Shown here: positions 28,262-37,119 of the stretch, in pieces
Numbering within the stretch: position 1 is the first letter of the stretch
Layout of the letters: the number at the start of each line of letters is the position of its first letter
Source of the DNA: Celerinatantimonas sp046054195
GTDB lineage: Bacteria; Pseudomonadota; Gammaproteobacteria; Enterobacterales; Celerinatantimonadaceae
Assembly: GCF_046054195.1 (NCBI RefSeq)
Contig: NZ_JBEQCS010000004.1
Location: forward strand, 62,001-126,000
Direction: 5' to 3'
Length of the DNA: 64,000 nt
Made by a program: the position numbers and the translations under genes
Notes under the pieces: generated by a model
What the model was told of the DNA's origin: nothing
The model's database searches: none
The model's input: only the letters and a program-made list of their open reading frames with translations

Positions 28262-29176
28262 CTAGATTTTAGTTAGGCAATAATCTGGAAATATCTGCGC
28301 TTGATCAATGCTTACTTGCACATCCATATCACGCAAAAAACCATACCCGGTCACCAACACGGTTTTAAAGCCCATAGCAGCCCCGCCAAGAATATCGGTA
28401 TGTAAGGTATCACCGATCATAGCAATTCGTGATGGTTCAACCTTTCCACAATCGCGTTCAATGTAACTTAATGCGCGCTCAAAGATAGGTCGGAACGGCT
28501 TACCATAACAGTGAACCCAAGGATAAAGCTGCTCATCAAGCGTTAATGTATAACTGCCTGGCTCATGGGAAACCCCATGCTCAAGTGGTGCAATCAAATC
28601 TGCATTTCCGACCCAAATTGGCCGTGGTTTATTTTTTAGCGATTGCACTAAGCGTTGTTGTAAATTCTGATTCCAACCATTGCCACTTAAAAACAAAAAC
28701 TGATCAGCATCCCAAAAAGCGTCATCTTCAGGATAAATTTCATGATAATCAGTGCTAACCGGGCGATACTGCTCAGGAACAATGACCCCAACAGAACCTT
28801 GCTCTGGTGAAGTTTGCGCTAAAAATTCCTGCATCATCACTTCACGGCTATTAATAATTTGCTCTGACTTAAAATTGAAACCAAATTTTTGATACTTTTG
28901 AACTAGTCCTGGCATGTCTTGAGTGGCTGCATTGGTTAGCACATAAATACTTTTACCCATGGCTCTTAATTTATTAATTTGCTCAACAGCGCCATCAATC
29001 GCAGTCTGGCCAACATTGAGAACTCCATAGCCATCAAATAGAAATACATCAATTTTATCACTAATTTCACAGATATTATCAATGACCTGAAACGGGTGTT
29101 TTTCACCTGAATAACAAGGCATCCGTTCCGGCATATTTAAATAAGTACGAAAGGCATCACTAGGACTATTAATCAT
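28262..29176 (-). CDS. NagD-like HAD-IIA family phosphatase
   Basis: A 304-residue HAD hydrolase. Motif I is FLFDGYGVLNVG near residue 45, a class IIA cap follows, and motif III/IV is MIGDTLHTDILGGAAMGF near residue 265. In motif I the second catalytic Asp is replaced: DGYGVL is DxYGV rather than the usual DxDGT/V, a Tyr occupying that position. Members dephosphorylate small phosphates such as nucleotides or phosphoglycolate, and the substrate here is unknown. It converges on asnB. Confidence 0.8.
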   Translation of the reverse strand: MINSPSDAFRTYLNMPERMPCYSGEKHPFQVIDNICEISDKIDVFLFDGYGVLNVGQTAIDGAVEQINKLRAMGKSIYVLTNAATQDMPGLVQKYQKFGFNFKSEQIINSREVMMQEFLAQTSPEQGSVGVIVPEQYRPVSTDYHEIYPEDDAFWDADQFLFLSGNGWNQNLQQRLVQSLKNKPRPIWVGNADLIAPLEHGVSHEPGSYTLTLDEQLYPWVHCYGKPFRPIFERALSYIERDCGKVEPSRIAMIGDTLHTDILGGAAMGFKTVLVTGYGFLRDMDVQVSIDQAQIFPDYCLTKI

Positions 29177-29452
29177 AAAAATAAAACACAGCTAATAAAC
29201 AGAAGTCACTATCATACCGATCTCCGTTATTAATCGATAGTTTTGTTATAAATGACTTACTAATTAACTAATTTATCTAAATGCTGATTAAAAAATAGAC
29301 TTGTCTGGCATATTCCACTTTTAAAAAACAACTTAGCAGAGATAACCTCCCATTGAGGATTTTCTTGAAATTTATTAGTGATTTAAGGCTTAGTTATAAT
29401 TGATGGGCACCGGGAAATCGGCTAATCTTGTAGACTTCGAAACTGTAATGGA

Positions 29453-31519
29453 ATGATAAAGATGTCTTTTCGATGGAAACTTACGGTATTTACTGCGGTG
29501 GCACTTATTGTAACCGTCTGCTTATTGATGGTTTCAACTATCTATTCATCTCGCCACAATAGCAAAATAATTACTCAACAAGCGGGAACGCTTCTTAAAC
29601 AAAATGCCCAACAGCTGGTCGCTACCGAATTAAAAGGCCGGATCTCTCAACTCACCAGGGCAATTGAAACTCGCAAAAACCAGTTAGATTTATTAGGCAC
29701 GCAAATCTTATCTTCCAAGGCCAATACACTTAAAAATTACTTGCCAGGTTCAAATCTACGCTCATCCATCGTTGCCATGCTTAAGGCACAATTAAGCAGT
29801 GACAAACATGCTTCCCAGATAACAATCATATTTAAATCGGGCCAGTTAGGTGAAGATGATATCAGCTATATCGGATCGGATTATCTTGGCAGTAACGATG
29901 TAGGTCAGTTTACCGCTCGATGGATTAATAATGATGGTAAATATACGCAAAAGCCCATCAGTTCCAAACAACTTAAATCACCAGAACTGCAACCGGCACT
30001 TTGCGCTTTAGATAATGCAACGGCTTGTTTACGCGCAGCGACCAATAAAGCCCAAGGTTTCTGGTTATCGATACCGATTAAAGAAAAAGGCAAAGTCATT
30101 GCTGAGGCCGCCCTGCTTATCGATTCCTCACTGATTAATCAACAGATCCAGTCTATGGACAAAGCTCTATACGATGGCTCAGGGAGCATTGTACTGACAG
30201 GACAAGATGGCTCGTTGATTACACGTGATAGCGACCAAAGTAGCACGCCTAGTAATATGGCTCAGCTGATTAGTAATGACAAAATCGTCAGCCAATGGGA
30301 CCAGAGTAAACATCAGTTTACCAGCTTTTACCCACTATCGTTTGCCGATTTAAATACCCAATGGGGCATCATGGTTCGCTTGCCAGAGCAACAAGTTCTA
30401 AAAGCCCAGCAGGTGATGAGTCAAGAACTCTCCACCAATGCAACCAAAGCGCTAAGTCAGCAGTTTCTGATTGGAATTATCGTTGCGGTCGTGATGATTG
30501 TTTTAACTTGGGTGTTTACTGGCCCGCTGCTGAGACCACTGCATAAATTACGCAATGAACTTGAAAAAATCGCCACAGGGGATGCTGATCTTACTTACCA
30601 AGTTCCGGTAACTAGTAAGGATGAAATCGGTCAGCTCAGTGATGCCTTCAACCGTTTTGTAGGCTCATTGCGCCAATTAATTAAAGATGTGGTCATCTCA
30701 GTTGATAACATGAAGCAAAACAGTAGCCACACGGTTCAATTGATTGACCAAACCAGTCAGAGTATTACCAAGCAATTTGCTCAGGTCGACCAAGTCGCGA
30801 CGGCTGTCGAAGAGATGGCAGCAAACTCACGAGAAGTTGCCGATAATACTCAACAAACAAACTTAACTGTGAATACGGCTCAGCAGTCAGTCCACCAAGG
30901 ACAAAAAGCTGCACAAGATTCTCAAACAGCGATGAGTTCACTGAGTAGTCAGTTAGAACAGTCTCAACAAAGAATTAAAAAACTCGTTGCGAGCAGTGAA
31001 AATATCAGCAATATCTTACTCGTTATCCAAAATATTGCCGAACAAACCAACCTATTGGCTCTTAACGCAGCGATTGAGGCGGCCCGAGCCGGAGAACATG
31101 GCCGAGGCTTTGCAGTTGTCGCCTCAGAAGTTCGCTCGCTTGCTAGCCGCACCCAAGACTCGATCGGTGAAATTGAATCGGTGATTGGTCAATTGCAACT
31201 TGAAACTAACGACGTTGTACAAACCATTGAACAAGCCAATCAGGCAGCTCAAGACACCGCCCAACAGGTCTCACATACCAATGAAACACTGATTGATATC
31301 GCCTCAGCTAACAACGAGGTATTGCAAATGGCAGAGCAAATCGCAAGTGCAGCAGAACAGCAAAGTGCTGTAGCCAATGAAATCAGTCAAAACGTCAATC
31401 AAATTCGAGAAGTTGGACAAAGTATCACAAAAGTGAGCGGCCAAACTCAGCAAGTGAGCCAAGTCATTGGCAATATTGCACAAGAGCAACACCAACTGGT
31501 CAGTCGCTTTAAAGTTTAA
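29453..31519 (+). CDS. methyl-accepting chemotaxis protein with large periplasmic sensor
   Basis: Chemoreceptor of 688 residues. A first membrane helix (about 12-32) is followed by a roughly 300-residue periplasmic region, a second helix (about 345-365), a HAMP domain containing LRNELEKIATGDADLTYQV, and a long signalling coiled coil. The hairpin tip reads EQTNLLALNAAIEAARAGEH. There is no C-terminal CheR-docking pentapeptide. The ligand cannot be told from the sequence. ATG 29462 is an alternative start, with GGA nine bases upstream. It has its own terminator. Confidence 0.9.
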   Translation: MIKMSFRWKLTVFTAVALIVTVCLLMVSTIYSSRHNSKIITQQAGTLLKQNAQQLVATELKGRISQLTRAIETRKNQLDLLGTQILSSKANTLKNYLPGSNLRSSIVAMLKAQLSSDKHASQITIIFKSGQLGEDDISYIGSDYLGSNDVGQFTARWINNDGKYTQKPISSKQLKSPELQPALCALDNATACLRAATNKAQGFWLSIPIKEKGKVIAEAALLIDSSLINQQIQSMDKALYDGSGSIVLTGQDGSLITRDSDQSSTPSNMAQLISNDKIVSQWDQSKHQFTSFYPLSFADLNTQWGIMVRLPEQQVLKAQQVMSQELSTNATKALSQQFLIGIIVAVVMIVLTWVFTGPLLRPLHKLRNELEKIATGDADLTYQVPVTSKDEIGQLSDAFNRFVGSLRQLIKDVVISVDNMKQNSSHTVQLIDQTSQSITKQFAQVDQVATAVEEMAANSREVADNTQQTNLTVNTAQQSVHQGQKAAQDSQTAMSSLSSQLEQSQQRIKKLVASSENISNILLVIQNIAEQTNLLALNAAIEAARAGEHGRGFAVVASEVRSLASRTQDSIGEIESVIGQLQLETNDVVQTIEQANQAAQDTAQQVSHTNETLIDIASANNEVLQMAEQIASAAEQQSAVANEISQNVNQIREVGQSITKVSGQTQQVSQVIGNIAQEQHQLVSRFKV

Positions 31520-31537
31520 CTTTTATCCCATAAAGAA

Positions 31538-31565
31538 AAAGGTAGCGATTAACGCTACCTTTTTT
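31538..31565 (+). terminator. terminator of the first chemoreceptor gene
   Basis: AAAGGTAGCG / CGCTACCTTT with a 5-base loop and a T tract. The converging gene begins its stop at 31586. Confidence 0.85.
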
Positions 31566-31585
31566 ATTAATTCATGAAAAATCAA

Positions 31586-31927
31586 TTACTCAAGATGATT
31601 TGGTAATTTCCAATCTAATTGAGCATTGCCATAAGCTGAATAAGGAAATTGATTGCGCAGCTTCTGGCGCGTTGTTTCATCGACATGACGTGAAAAAGTG
31701 AGGCGGAGCTGCCCCAGATGGCGATCGCCACGAACGATGACCCGATGTTGTGCAGGAGTAATGAACGAAACAGTCTGACAAAAAGTAATAAACGAATCAG
31801 GCACATGTCCTTTGAGCATTCGAACGCCATCCTTCTCAATCATCAGCACAAATGTATAACGCCCAAGAGATTGCCAGTAGGCAACGACCAACAAAGCTCC
31901 CAGGCTAATGAGGCAAACCAACACCAT
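31586..31927 (-). CDS. DUF3634-like membrane-anchored protein
   Basis: A 113-residue protein with one N-terminal membrane helix and a soluble tail. The layout (VLMIEKDGVRMLKGHVPDSF, then QLRLTFSRHV and LRNQFPYSAYG) resembles the DUF3634 family of vibrios as I recall it. The function is unknown. A GTG at 31933 is in frame, but GGAGG five bases before ATG 31927 points to the ATG. It faces the chemoreceptor tail to tail. Confidence 0.65.
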   Translation of the reverse strand: MVLVCLISLGALLVVAYWQSLGRYTFVLMIEKDGVRMLKGHVPDSFITFCQTVSFITPAQHRVIVRGDRHLGQLRLTFSRHVDETTRQKLRNQFPYSAYGNAQLDWKLPNHLE

Positions 31928-32128
31928 GAACACCTCCCTTGATTAATTGGACTGATGAGCCAACTCATCAAGGCAGATTATAACGCTGATCTTTTCTTTG
32001 ATAGATAGAATTTTCCAATCAGTTTATTTGGTAAGTTTCAACCTATTGATTTATGGGGGCGAACCTTGGCAAAGATTCAAAACTAATTTTTTTAAGCGCT
32101 TAAGCGAATAAACTCATCACAGATACAT

Positions 32129-32656
32129 TTAATGTGCATCGCAAAGCGCTTTATTCCGGGCCCGAAACAGTCGGAAAATTGTTGTCGCGTTCACCGAGAT
32201 CATCATAATTTCCAATAAGGTCCCACCAATTGATCCAACAATAATGTTATTGACGAGCCAACAACTCGATCCGACTAAAAAAGCAAATCGCATTGGCATT
32301 CCTTTCAGCCTAAATAGAGCATAAGTGCCAATCGCCATCCCAATCACGCTCCATAAATCGGAAAAAGACTGTGCAACCCAACTGCCGAGGCCAATATTTA
32401 AAGCAATAAAAATCAGAGCCACAACTAATGAGCGTGTTCTAACGGACAAGGCGGTTCGAAAGGTCGACAAAATAGAAGCGACCAACGAGGTCATCGCCCC
32501 AAATAAAGCATAATGAATGGTATTACTGATATTTAAAACAACCATGATCAATTTGAGTTTTCGATCATCGGTTTGCAAGAAACTTAAGACGCCTAAAGCA
32601 AAACTAATAAAACCAAACAATTGGCCCCAGAAGTGGCCCATAAAGTGTTCGAGCAT
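32129..32656 (-). CDS. YgjV-family inner membrane protein
   Basis: A 175-residue protein with about six hydrophobic segments covering most of its length. The FWGQLFGFISFALGVLSFLQ start and HYALFGAMTSLVASILSTFR resemble the YgjV membrane family, which has no known function. AGGGG lies six bases before ATG 32656 but overlaps the in-frame ATG 32662, so I prefer 32656. It is monocistronic and divergent from kdgK. Confidence 0.75.
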   Translation of the reverse strand: MLEHFMGHFWGQLFGFISFALGVLSFLQTDDRKLKLIMVVLNISNTIHYALFGAMTSLVASILSTFRTALSVRTRSLVVALIFIALNIGLGSWVAQSFSDLWSVIGMAIGTYALFRLKGMPMRFAFLVGSSCWLVNNIIVGSIGGTLLEIMMISVNATTIFRLFRARNKALCDAH

Positions 32657-32807
32657 ATCCATCCCCTTTGTTAACGCTTACATTAGAACATCGTTCCGAT
32701 TTATCTGTAAAGAAAAGCTAGGAACAAATTTCCATCAACGATATAATTAAAACGGTGTTTCTTAATCTAGTGAAAAATTTCGTTGGATAATGAAAAAATG
32801 GTGTTAA

Positions 32808-32819
32808 ATCAATATTGAT
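32808..32819. promoter_or_regulatory. 12-base palindrome upstream of kdgK
   Basis: ATCAATATTGAT is a perfect palindrome 75 bases ahead of the kdgK start, in a short AT-rich promoter region. It may be an operator. I do not recognise the regulator. Confidence 0.35.
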
Positions 32820-32894
32820 GAAAAAACTCACCGTTAGAATAGTTATCTGAATCTTTCATACAAGCGCATCTTGCGTCACATTGTAGGAGTAATC

Positions 32895-33833
32895 ATGGGT
32901 CAATTGCAGATAGCCATACTCGGCGAGTGCATGGTCGAACTGCAACAACAGTCACAAGGGTTGTTAAGTCGTAAATTTGGTGGTGATACGTTAAACACAG
33001 CTGTTTACCTTTCTCGGCTAACCCGCTCGGCTGATGTTAACGTAAGTTATATTACCGGACTTGGTGAGGATATCTTTAGTCAGGAAATGCTTAATAGCTG
33101 GCAACAAGAAGGAATTGATACTCAGTATGTCCAGCAAATTGCAAACAAACTGCCAGGTTTGTACCTGATTGAAACCGATCCAGATGGTGAACGCCATTTT
33201 CGCTACTGGCGAAATGACGCCGCTGCTAAATATTGTTTAGAACAAGACAACTACCCGCAGATTGCAAAAGCGTTGACGCAGTTTAATTGGATTTATTTAA
33301 GCGGCATATCATTGGCTATATTAACGCCGAAAAGTCGTGAAAATCTATTTGCAGCACTAGAAAAAGCCAAAGCTGCTGGTAGCAAAGTTATTTTCGACAA
33401 TAACTATCGCCCTGCACTTTGGAGCGATGCAAAAACAGCCCAGCAGATCTATAAACAAATCCTCAGCCTTACTGATTTAGCTCTTTTAACTTTTGATGAT
33501 GAGCTTGAACTTTATGGCGAACATACAACTGATGACTGCCTAGCCAGAACCCGCCAGCTAGGAGTGACATCAATTGTATTGAAAATGGGCTCCAAACCTT
33601 GTCATATTTATGTAGAAAATGATCATTATACTGTGGCCGCAAATGTTGTACCTAAAGAAGCCGTTGTTGATACGACCGCCGCAGGTGATTCCTTTGGCGC
33701 TGGTTTTATTGGTGCAATGCTACTGGGTAAAGATCCACAAACTTGTGCAAGGTGGGGACACGACCTTGCGGGAACCGTGATTCGTCATAAAGGCGCGATT
33801 ATTGATGTAACCCATATGCCATCATTGGCATAA
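32895..33833 (+). CDS. kdgK: 2-dehydro-3-deoxygluconokinase (KDG kinase)
   Basis: PfkB-family kinase that phosphorylates 2-keto-3-deoxygluconate to KDPG for the Entner-Doudoroff aldolase. The start ATG 32895 (MGQLQIAILGECMVEL) follows AGGAG; an ATG at 32871 is rejected. FGGDTLNTAVYLSRL, the second-signature DTTAAGDSFGAGF with its catalytic Asp, and RYWRNDAAAKY resemble E. coli KdgK along the whole length. No other pectin or glucuronate genes are beside it. glk and hexR, also sugar-acid pathway genes, lie 14 kb away. Confidence 0.92.
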   Translation: MGQLQIAILGECMVELQQQSQGLLSRKFGGDTLNTAVYLSRLTRSADVNVSYITGLGEDIFSQEMLNSWQQEGIDTQYVQQIANKLPGLYLIETDPDGERHFRYWRNDAAAKYCLEQDNYPQIAKALTQFNWIYLSGISLAILTPKSRENLFAALEKAKAAGSKVIFDNNYRPALWSDAKTAQQIYKQILSLTDLALLTFDDELELYGEHTTDDCLARTRQLGVTSIVLKMGSKPCHIYVENDHYTVAANVVPKEAVVDTTAAGDSFGAGFIGAMLLGKDPQTCARWGHDLAGTVIRHKGAIIDVTHMPSLA

Positions 33834-33841
33834 GCTCTCAT

Positions 33842-33869
33842 CAGGGAAGGTGTCATATACCCTTCCCTG
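33842..33869 (+). terminator. probable terminator of kdgK
   Basis: CAGGGAAGG / CCTTCCCTG perfect 9-base stem with a 10-base loop, 9 bases after the stop. The T tract is weak (TCATTT). Confidence 0.55.
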
Positions 33870-33976
33870 GTCATTTAATTGATATATGAATTTATCAGAA
33901 ACTCTGATAGCCCTTTAAAGGGGATATAAAGAACTTCTTCTTAAGTTAGATTAAGGACAATTAAGGTAAGTTAATC

Positions 33977-34384
33977 ATGCAACATACTCAACCGGAACGA
34001 GATATCTATATTGCTGTTTATGGTCAAGTTGGTGAGGAACATAGCTTAGAAACAAATCAACTGTTGGCAAGTTGTGATTATATAGGCCGCTATCAAACCC
34101 CGGCTCAATTTGCACTTTACCAGTACAAACAAAAACCTGTCGTGATTCGTGGTGGCAACCAAGCATTGGATGTCAAAATTTACGCAGTTAATTTAGCAGA
34201 ACTCAAACAGATGGATAGTTATTTTCGTTATCCAACCGTTCATGACCGTATCCGCTGCGATATTAGCGGGTTTGGAAGCGCTTGGCTTTATGTCATGTGT
34301 GAAGGCTATGCTGCCTTGGCTGGCGTTTATGAAAGCCCATTAAAACAAGAAAAATCTCGCCAAGAGAGCACCGTTTCAGCATAG
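33977..34384 (+). CDS. gamma-glutamylcyclotransferase-like (AIG2 fold) protein
   Basis: A 135-residue protein with the layout of the AIG2/GGCT fold: an N-terminal IYIAVYGQV strand-loop in place of the usual VFVYGTL, a middle ALYQYKQKPVVIRGG, and QMDSYFRYPTVHDR, where family members have a LDxxEGxP-like turn. The glutamate that acts as the general acid/base in that turn appears to be Phe83 here, so catalysis is doubtful. C-terminal SAWLYVM also fits the fold. It lies between kdgK and greB and has its own terminator. Confidence 0.6.
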   Translation: MQHTQPERDIYIAVYGQVGEEHSLETNQLLASCDYIGRYQTPAQFALYQYKQKPVVIRGGNQALDVKIYAVNLAELKQMDSYFRYPTVHDRIRCDISGFGSAWLYVMCEGYAALAGVYESPLKQEKSRQESTVSA

Positions 34385-34407
34385 GCAATTATCGAGTTAC
34401 CGATAAT

Positions 34408-34433
34408 ACAGGGCATGTCAACCTGCCCTGTTT
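34408..34433 (+). terminator. terminator of the AIG2-like gene
   Basis: ACAGGGCA / TGCCCTGT perfect 8-base stem with an 8-base loop, followed by TTT. It begins 24 bases after the stop. Confidence 0.65.
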
Positions 34434-34597
34434 AGCTTAAGGCTTATTATTTTCTGTCTGATAACAGACAAGGTTATTTTTGCCTTCAAGCTAAAGACGC
34501 ATTAAACCAGCACTACAAAAATCCTAGTACTACAAAAATAAAGAGTTGTTCTCTATATCGACCTCTCCCCTTTAAAAAATACTCCTAGCGACAACTG

Positions 34598-35086
34598 TCA
34601 CAGCAACGCTGTTTGATAACTAATTTTGTTGATATACCAAAGCTGCTCACCATTAGGTGTATTCACCGTCACTTCGTCATCCACCTCTTTTTTTAGCAGC
34701 GCTCTGGCCATGGGGGAATCAATTGAAATATAGTGATGCTGATGTTCTCCGTAGATTTCATCAGGCCCGACAATTTTAAAGGTCTTTTGTTCACCCTGTT
34801 CATTTTCAACTTCAACCCAGGCACCGAAAAACACTTTCCCTTCTTGAACAGGTGAATATTCAACGACTTTGAGTGCATCTAAGCGCTTACGTAAGAAGCG
34901 AACTCGTGAGTCAATTTGCCTAAGTAATCGCTTATTTTCTTTATAATCTGCATTTTCAGAGCGATCACCGAGACTTGCGGCCCACGCAACTTTTTGGGTA
35001 ATTTCAGGACGATATTCCCGCCACAAATAATTAAGCTCTTTGGTTAATCTTTCGAACCCTTCGGGGGTTACTAAATTTGTTCTCAA
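34598..35086 (-). CDS. greB: transcription elongation factor GreB, TTG start
   Basis: Stimulates cleavage of backtracked RNA by RNA polymerase. The sequence matches E. coli GreB across the N-terminal coiled coil (ELNYLWREYRPEITQKV, GDRSENADYKENK) and the FKBP-like C-terminal domain (EGKVFFGAWVEVE, SIDSPMARALLKKEVDD). I place the start at TTG 35086 (RTNLVTPEGF), six bases after GGGA, giving 162 residues; another TTG at 35104 adds six unconserved residues and has no better site. Confidence 0.94.
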   Translation of the reverse strand: MRTNLVTPEGFERLTKELNYLWREYRPEITQKVAWAASLGDRSENADYKENKRLLRQIDSRVRFLRKRLDALKVVEYSPVQEGKVFFGAWVEVENEQGEQKTFKIVGPDEIYGEHQHHYISIDSPMARALLKKEVDDEVTVNTPNGEQLWYINKISYQTALL

Positions 35087-35351
35087 CGTAAATCCCAACT
35101 TCAAGATTATACAGGACAGGACAAGCCCGAGTTATTAGAAGCAACTAATATACTGCCAATGAATACCCCTGCCAACCGTGACTTATTGCTCTATAGCTCA
35201 TGGAAAAAGGCAGAAAATAAAGTGTACTAATGAAGATTTCCGAGAAATGAAGTAAAAGCGAAGTACAAAAGAGCAATAGTCAGAAATCGCCAAAAGGTAC
35301 AATATGTGGGGCAATGATATGACTCACGCCCCTCATTATTAAACTTAGCGA

Positions 35352-36440
35352 TCAATTGTCACCGTTGATATAGCTGCGTTTTACTCGGGATGCTAGTTGA
35401 ATGAGCAACTCATAACCAATGGTCCCAACACTTTGCGCAAGTGGTTCTACAGGATTTTCTTTACCCCATAAAATTACTTCATCGCCCACTTTATCGTTCG
35501 CATCAGGACCTAAATCAACAGTGAGCATATCCATTGAAACTCGCCCAACGAGTGGAACGGTTCGGCCATTGACAATAACTGGCGTCCCGGTTGGCATTAA
35601 CCTTGGATAGCCATCGCCATAACCCATTGCGACAACACCGAGCTTAGTATCCGCTTGTGATTGCCAAAGCGCGCCATAACCAACAGGTTCTCCTTTTTTA
35701 TGGTCTCGCACAGCAATAAGTTTAGATTTAAGCGTCATAACAGGTTCGAGCTGTTCATCCTGACCACAGCGCCCAGGAAAAGGCGTTACGCCATACAGAG
35801 CGATACCAGGGCGAGCTTTATCAAACACAATGTCAGGGCGAGTGAGCAACGCTGCAGAGTTAGCAAGTGAGCGAGGTCCTTTAAGATCTTTTGTTGCTTC
35901 AATGAAATTGGCCAATTGCTCATCAGTTCTTGAACAATCAAGCTCATCAGCGCGACTTAAATGGCTAACAAACCCAACAAAACTATCGACTGCTGCCAGT
36001 TTTGCCAACTCAGAATGTTTCTCTACTATTTCGTGTAGCGCAAATCCAAGGCGATGCATCCCCGTATCGACTTTGAGCCAAAAATTAGTTTTGCCAGAGG
36101 TTGAAGCGTTTTTAATCCAAGCAATTTGTTGATCGTTTTGTACAACGGGCTGAAATTTAAGCTCGATCGCTTTATTGGTTTCATCCTGATCAAAGCAACC
36201 TTCCAGAAGAACGATGGCATTTTGAATGCCAGCATTGCGCAGTACAACAGCTTCTTCAAAACGCGCAACAGCAAAACTATCAACCGATGCACTTAACGCA
36301 TGAGCAACTTCGATACTACCATGCCCATAAGCATTCCCTTTAACAACGGCAACCATTTTGCTGTTAGGCTGACACGACTTCATTCGAGCTAAATTATTTT
36401 TTAATGCGGCTAAATCAATAACTGCTTCAGCGGTAACCAT
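35352..36440 (-). CDS. alr: alanine racemase
   Basis: PLP enzyme that interconverts L- and D-alanine for peptidoglycan or, in the DadX role, for D-alanine use. The start is ATG 36440 (MVTAEAVIDL) with GGAG eight bases upstream. PLP Lys lies in MVAVVKGNAYGHG near residue 34; the catalytic Tyr region is near PVGYGALW and GRVSMDMLTVDLG. Length 362 is typical. It is divergent from the D-glutamate operon, so it may supply or consume D-alanine for that pathway. Which of Alr and DadX it is cannot be decided here. Confidence 0.94.
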   Translation of the reverse strand: MVTAEAVIDLAALKNNLARMKSCQPNSKMVAVVKGNAYGHGSIEVAHALSASVDSFAVARFEEAVVLRNAGIQNAIVLLEGCFDQDETNKAIELKFQPVVQNDQQIAWIKNASTSGKTNFWLKVDTGMHRLGFALHEIVEKHSELAKLAAVDSFVGFVSHLSRADELDCSRTDEQLANFIEATKDLKGPRSLANSAALLTRPDIVFDKARPGIALYGVTPFPGRCGQDEQLEPVMTLKSKLIAVRDHKKGEPVGYGALWQSQADTKLGVVAMGYGDGYPRLMPTGTPVIVNGRTVPLVGRVSMDMLTVDLGPDANDKVGDEVILWGKENPVEPLAQSVGTIGYELLIQLASRVKRSYINGDN

Positions 36441-37119
36441 CTCAAACACTCCACGACCATCCGGCCAACAAATCAATAATCTGGCTATAGCCCAGATTTT
36501 ATCAAACTAACTATCTTTGATTGATTAAGGCAATTAATCTGCCAAATTACCATTAAAAAAACAATTCATTGAAAAATAGTTATAAATTCTAGGTTTTTAT
36601 TTGCGAAAAGACATTTTAACTAAAAATAGCTTTAGAGCAGTATTCCCTTTCTATAAATAAGCTCAAAAAAAATCGCTTAATAATAACTAATAACCTTATA
36701 AAAAATAGGTAGAGCACCAAAATAGAGCCCATTTATTAAAATATTGCACCAAAATAAGTCAAAATCATTCATAAAATGCTCATTTTTTGCATATATAATC
36801 AATATATATAGATAAATATATATTTTTAATAGAAAGTATAAACAACCACCATCTATTAAATTTAAAGATATTTATTTCATCATTCTAAATACATCTGAAT
36901 CATTACATGGCAATTTTGCGATCCTGTAGATACCCCCAAAAAAGCTTCTTTTTCTTAGCCAAGAATTTTGCAAAATGTCACGTTAATTGCTTAGTAAGAT
37001 AAAAATACCGATGAATCTATTTGCTCATGAATCATCATAAGCAAGCATAGAGCTGTGGTCATCGAGCCACTATAGTTCATCAAATCAGCGACACAATATT
37101 GCTTTATTAAGGAAATACA
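36441..37119. promoter_or_regulatory. 679-base AT-rich divergent region between alr and dgcN
   Basis: No ORF of note. The stretch is strikingly AT-rich, with an alternating TATATATA segment near 36794-36826 that suggests easily melted DNA. It contains an exact 11-base direct repeat at 36714 and 36746. It must hold the promoters of alr (minus) and dgcN (plus). AAGGA sits just before dgcN. Confidence 0.55.
36714..36756. repeat. pair of 11-base direct repeats, 32 bases apart
   Basis: GCACCAAAATA occurs at 36714-36724 and 36746-36756. The 32-base period is about three turns of B-DNA, as expected for two protein sites on one face of the helix. It lies about 365 bases upstream of dgcN. The regulator is unknown. 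Confidence 0.45.

Noticed and set aside
29177..29452. Sigma-28 (flagellar) promoter upstream of the first chemoreceptor
   Set aside because: No GCCGATAA-like -10 at a suitable distance from a TAAAG-like -35; the best candidate matches only three of eight bases.
34501..34545. Short tandem ACTACAAAAAT repeat before greB
   Set aside because: Only two imperfect copies in an AT-rich gap, with no structure or gene attached. Probably chance.
36900..36925. Sigma-54 promoter near TGGCAATTTTGC
   Set aside because: The GG and GC elements are 7 bases apart instead of the required 10.
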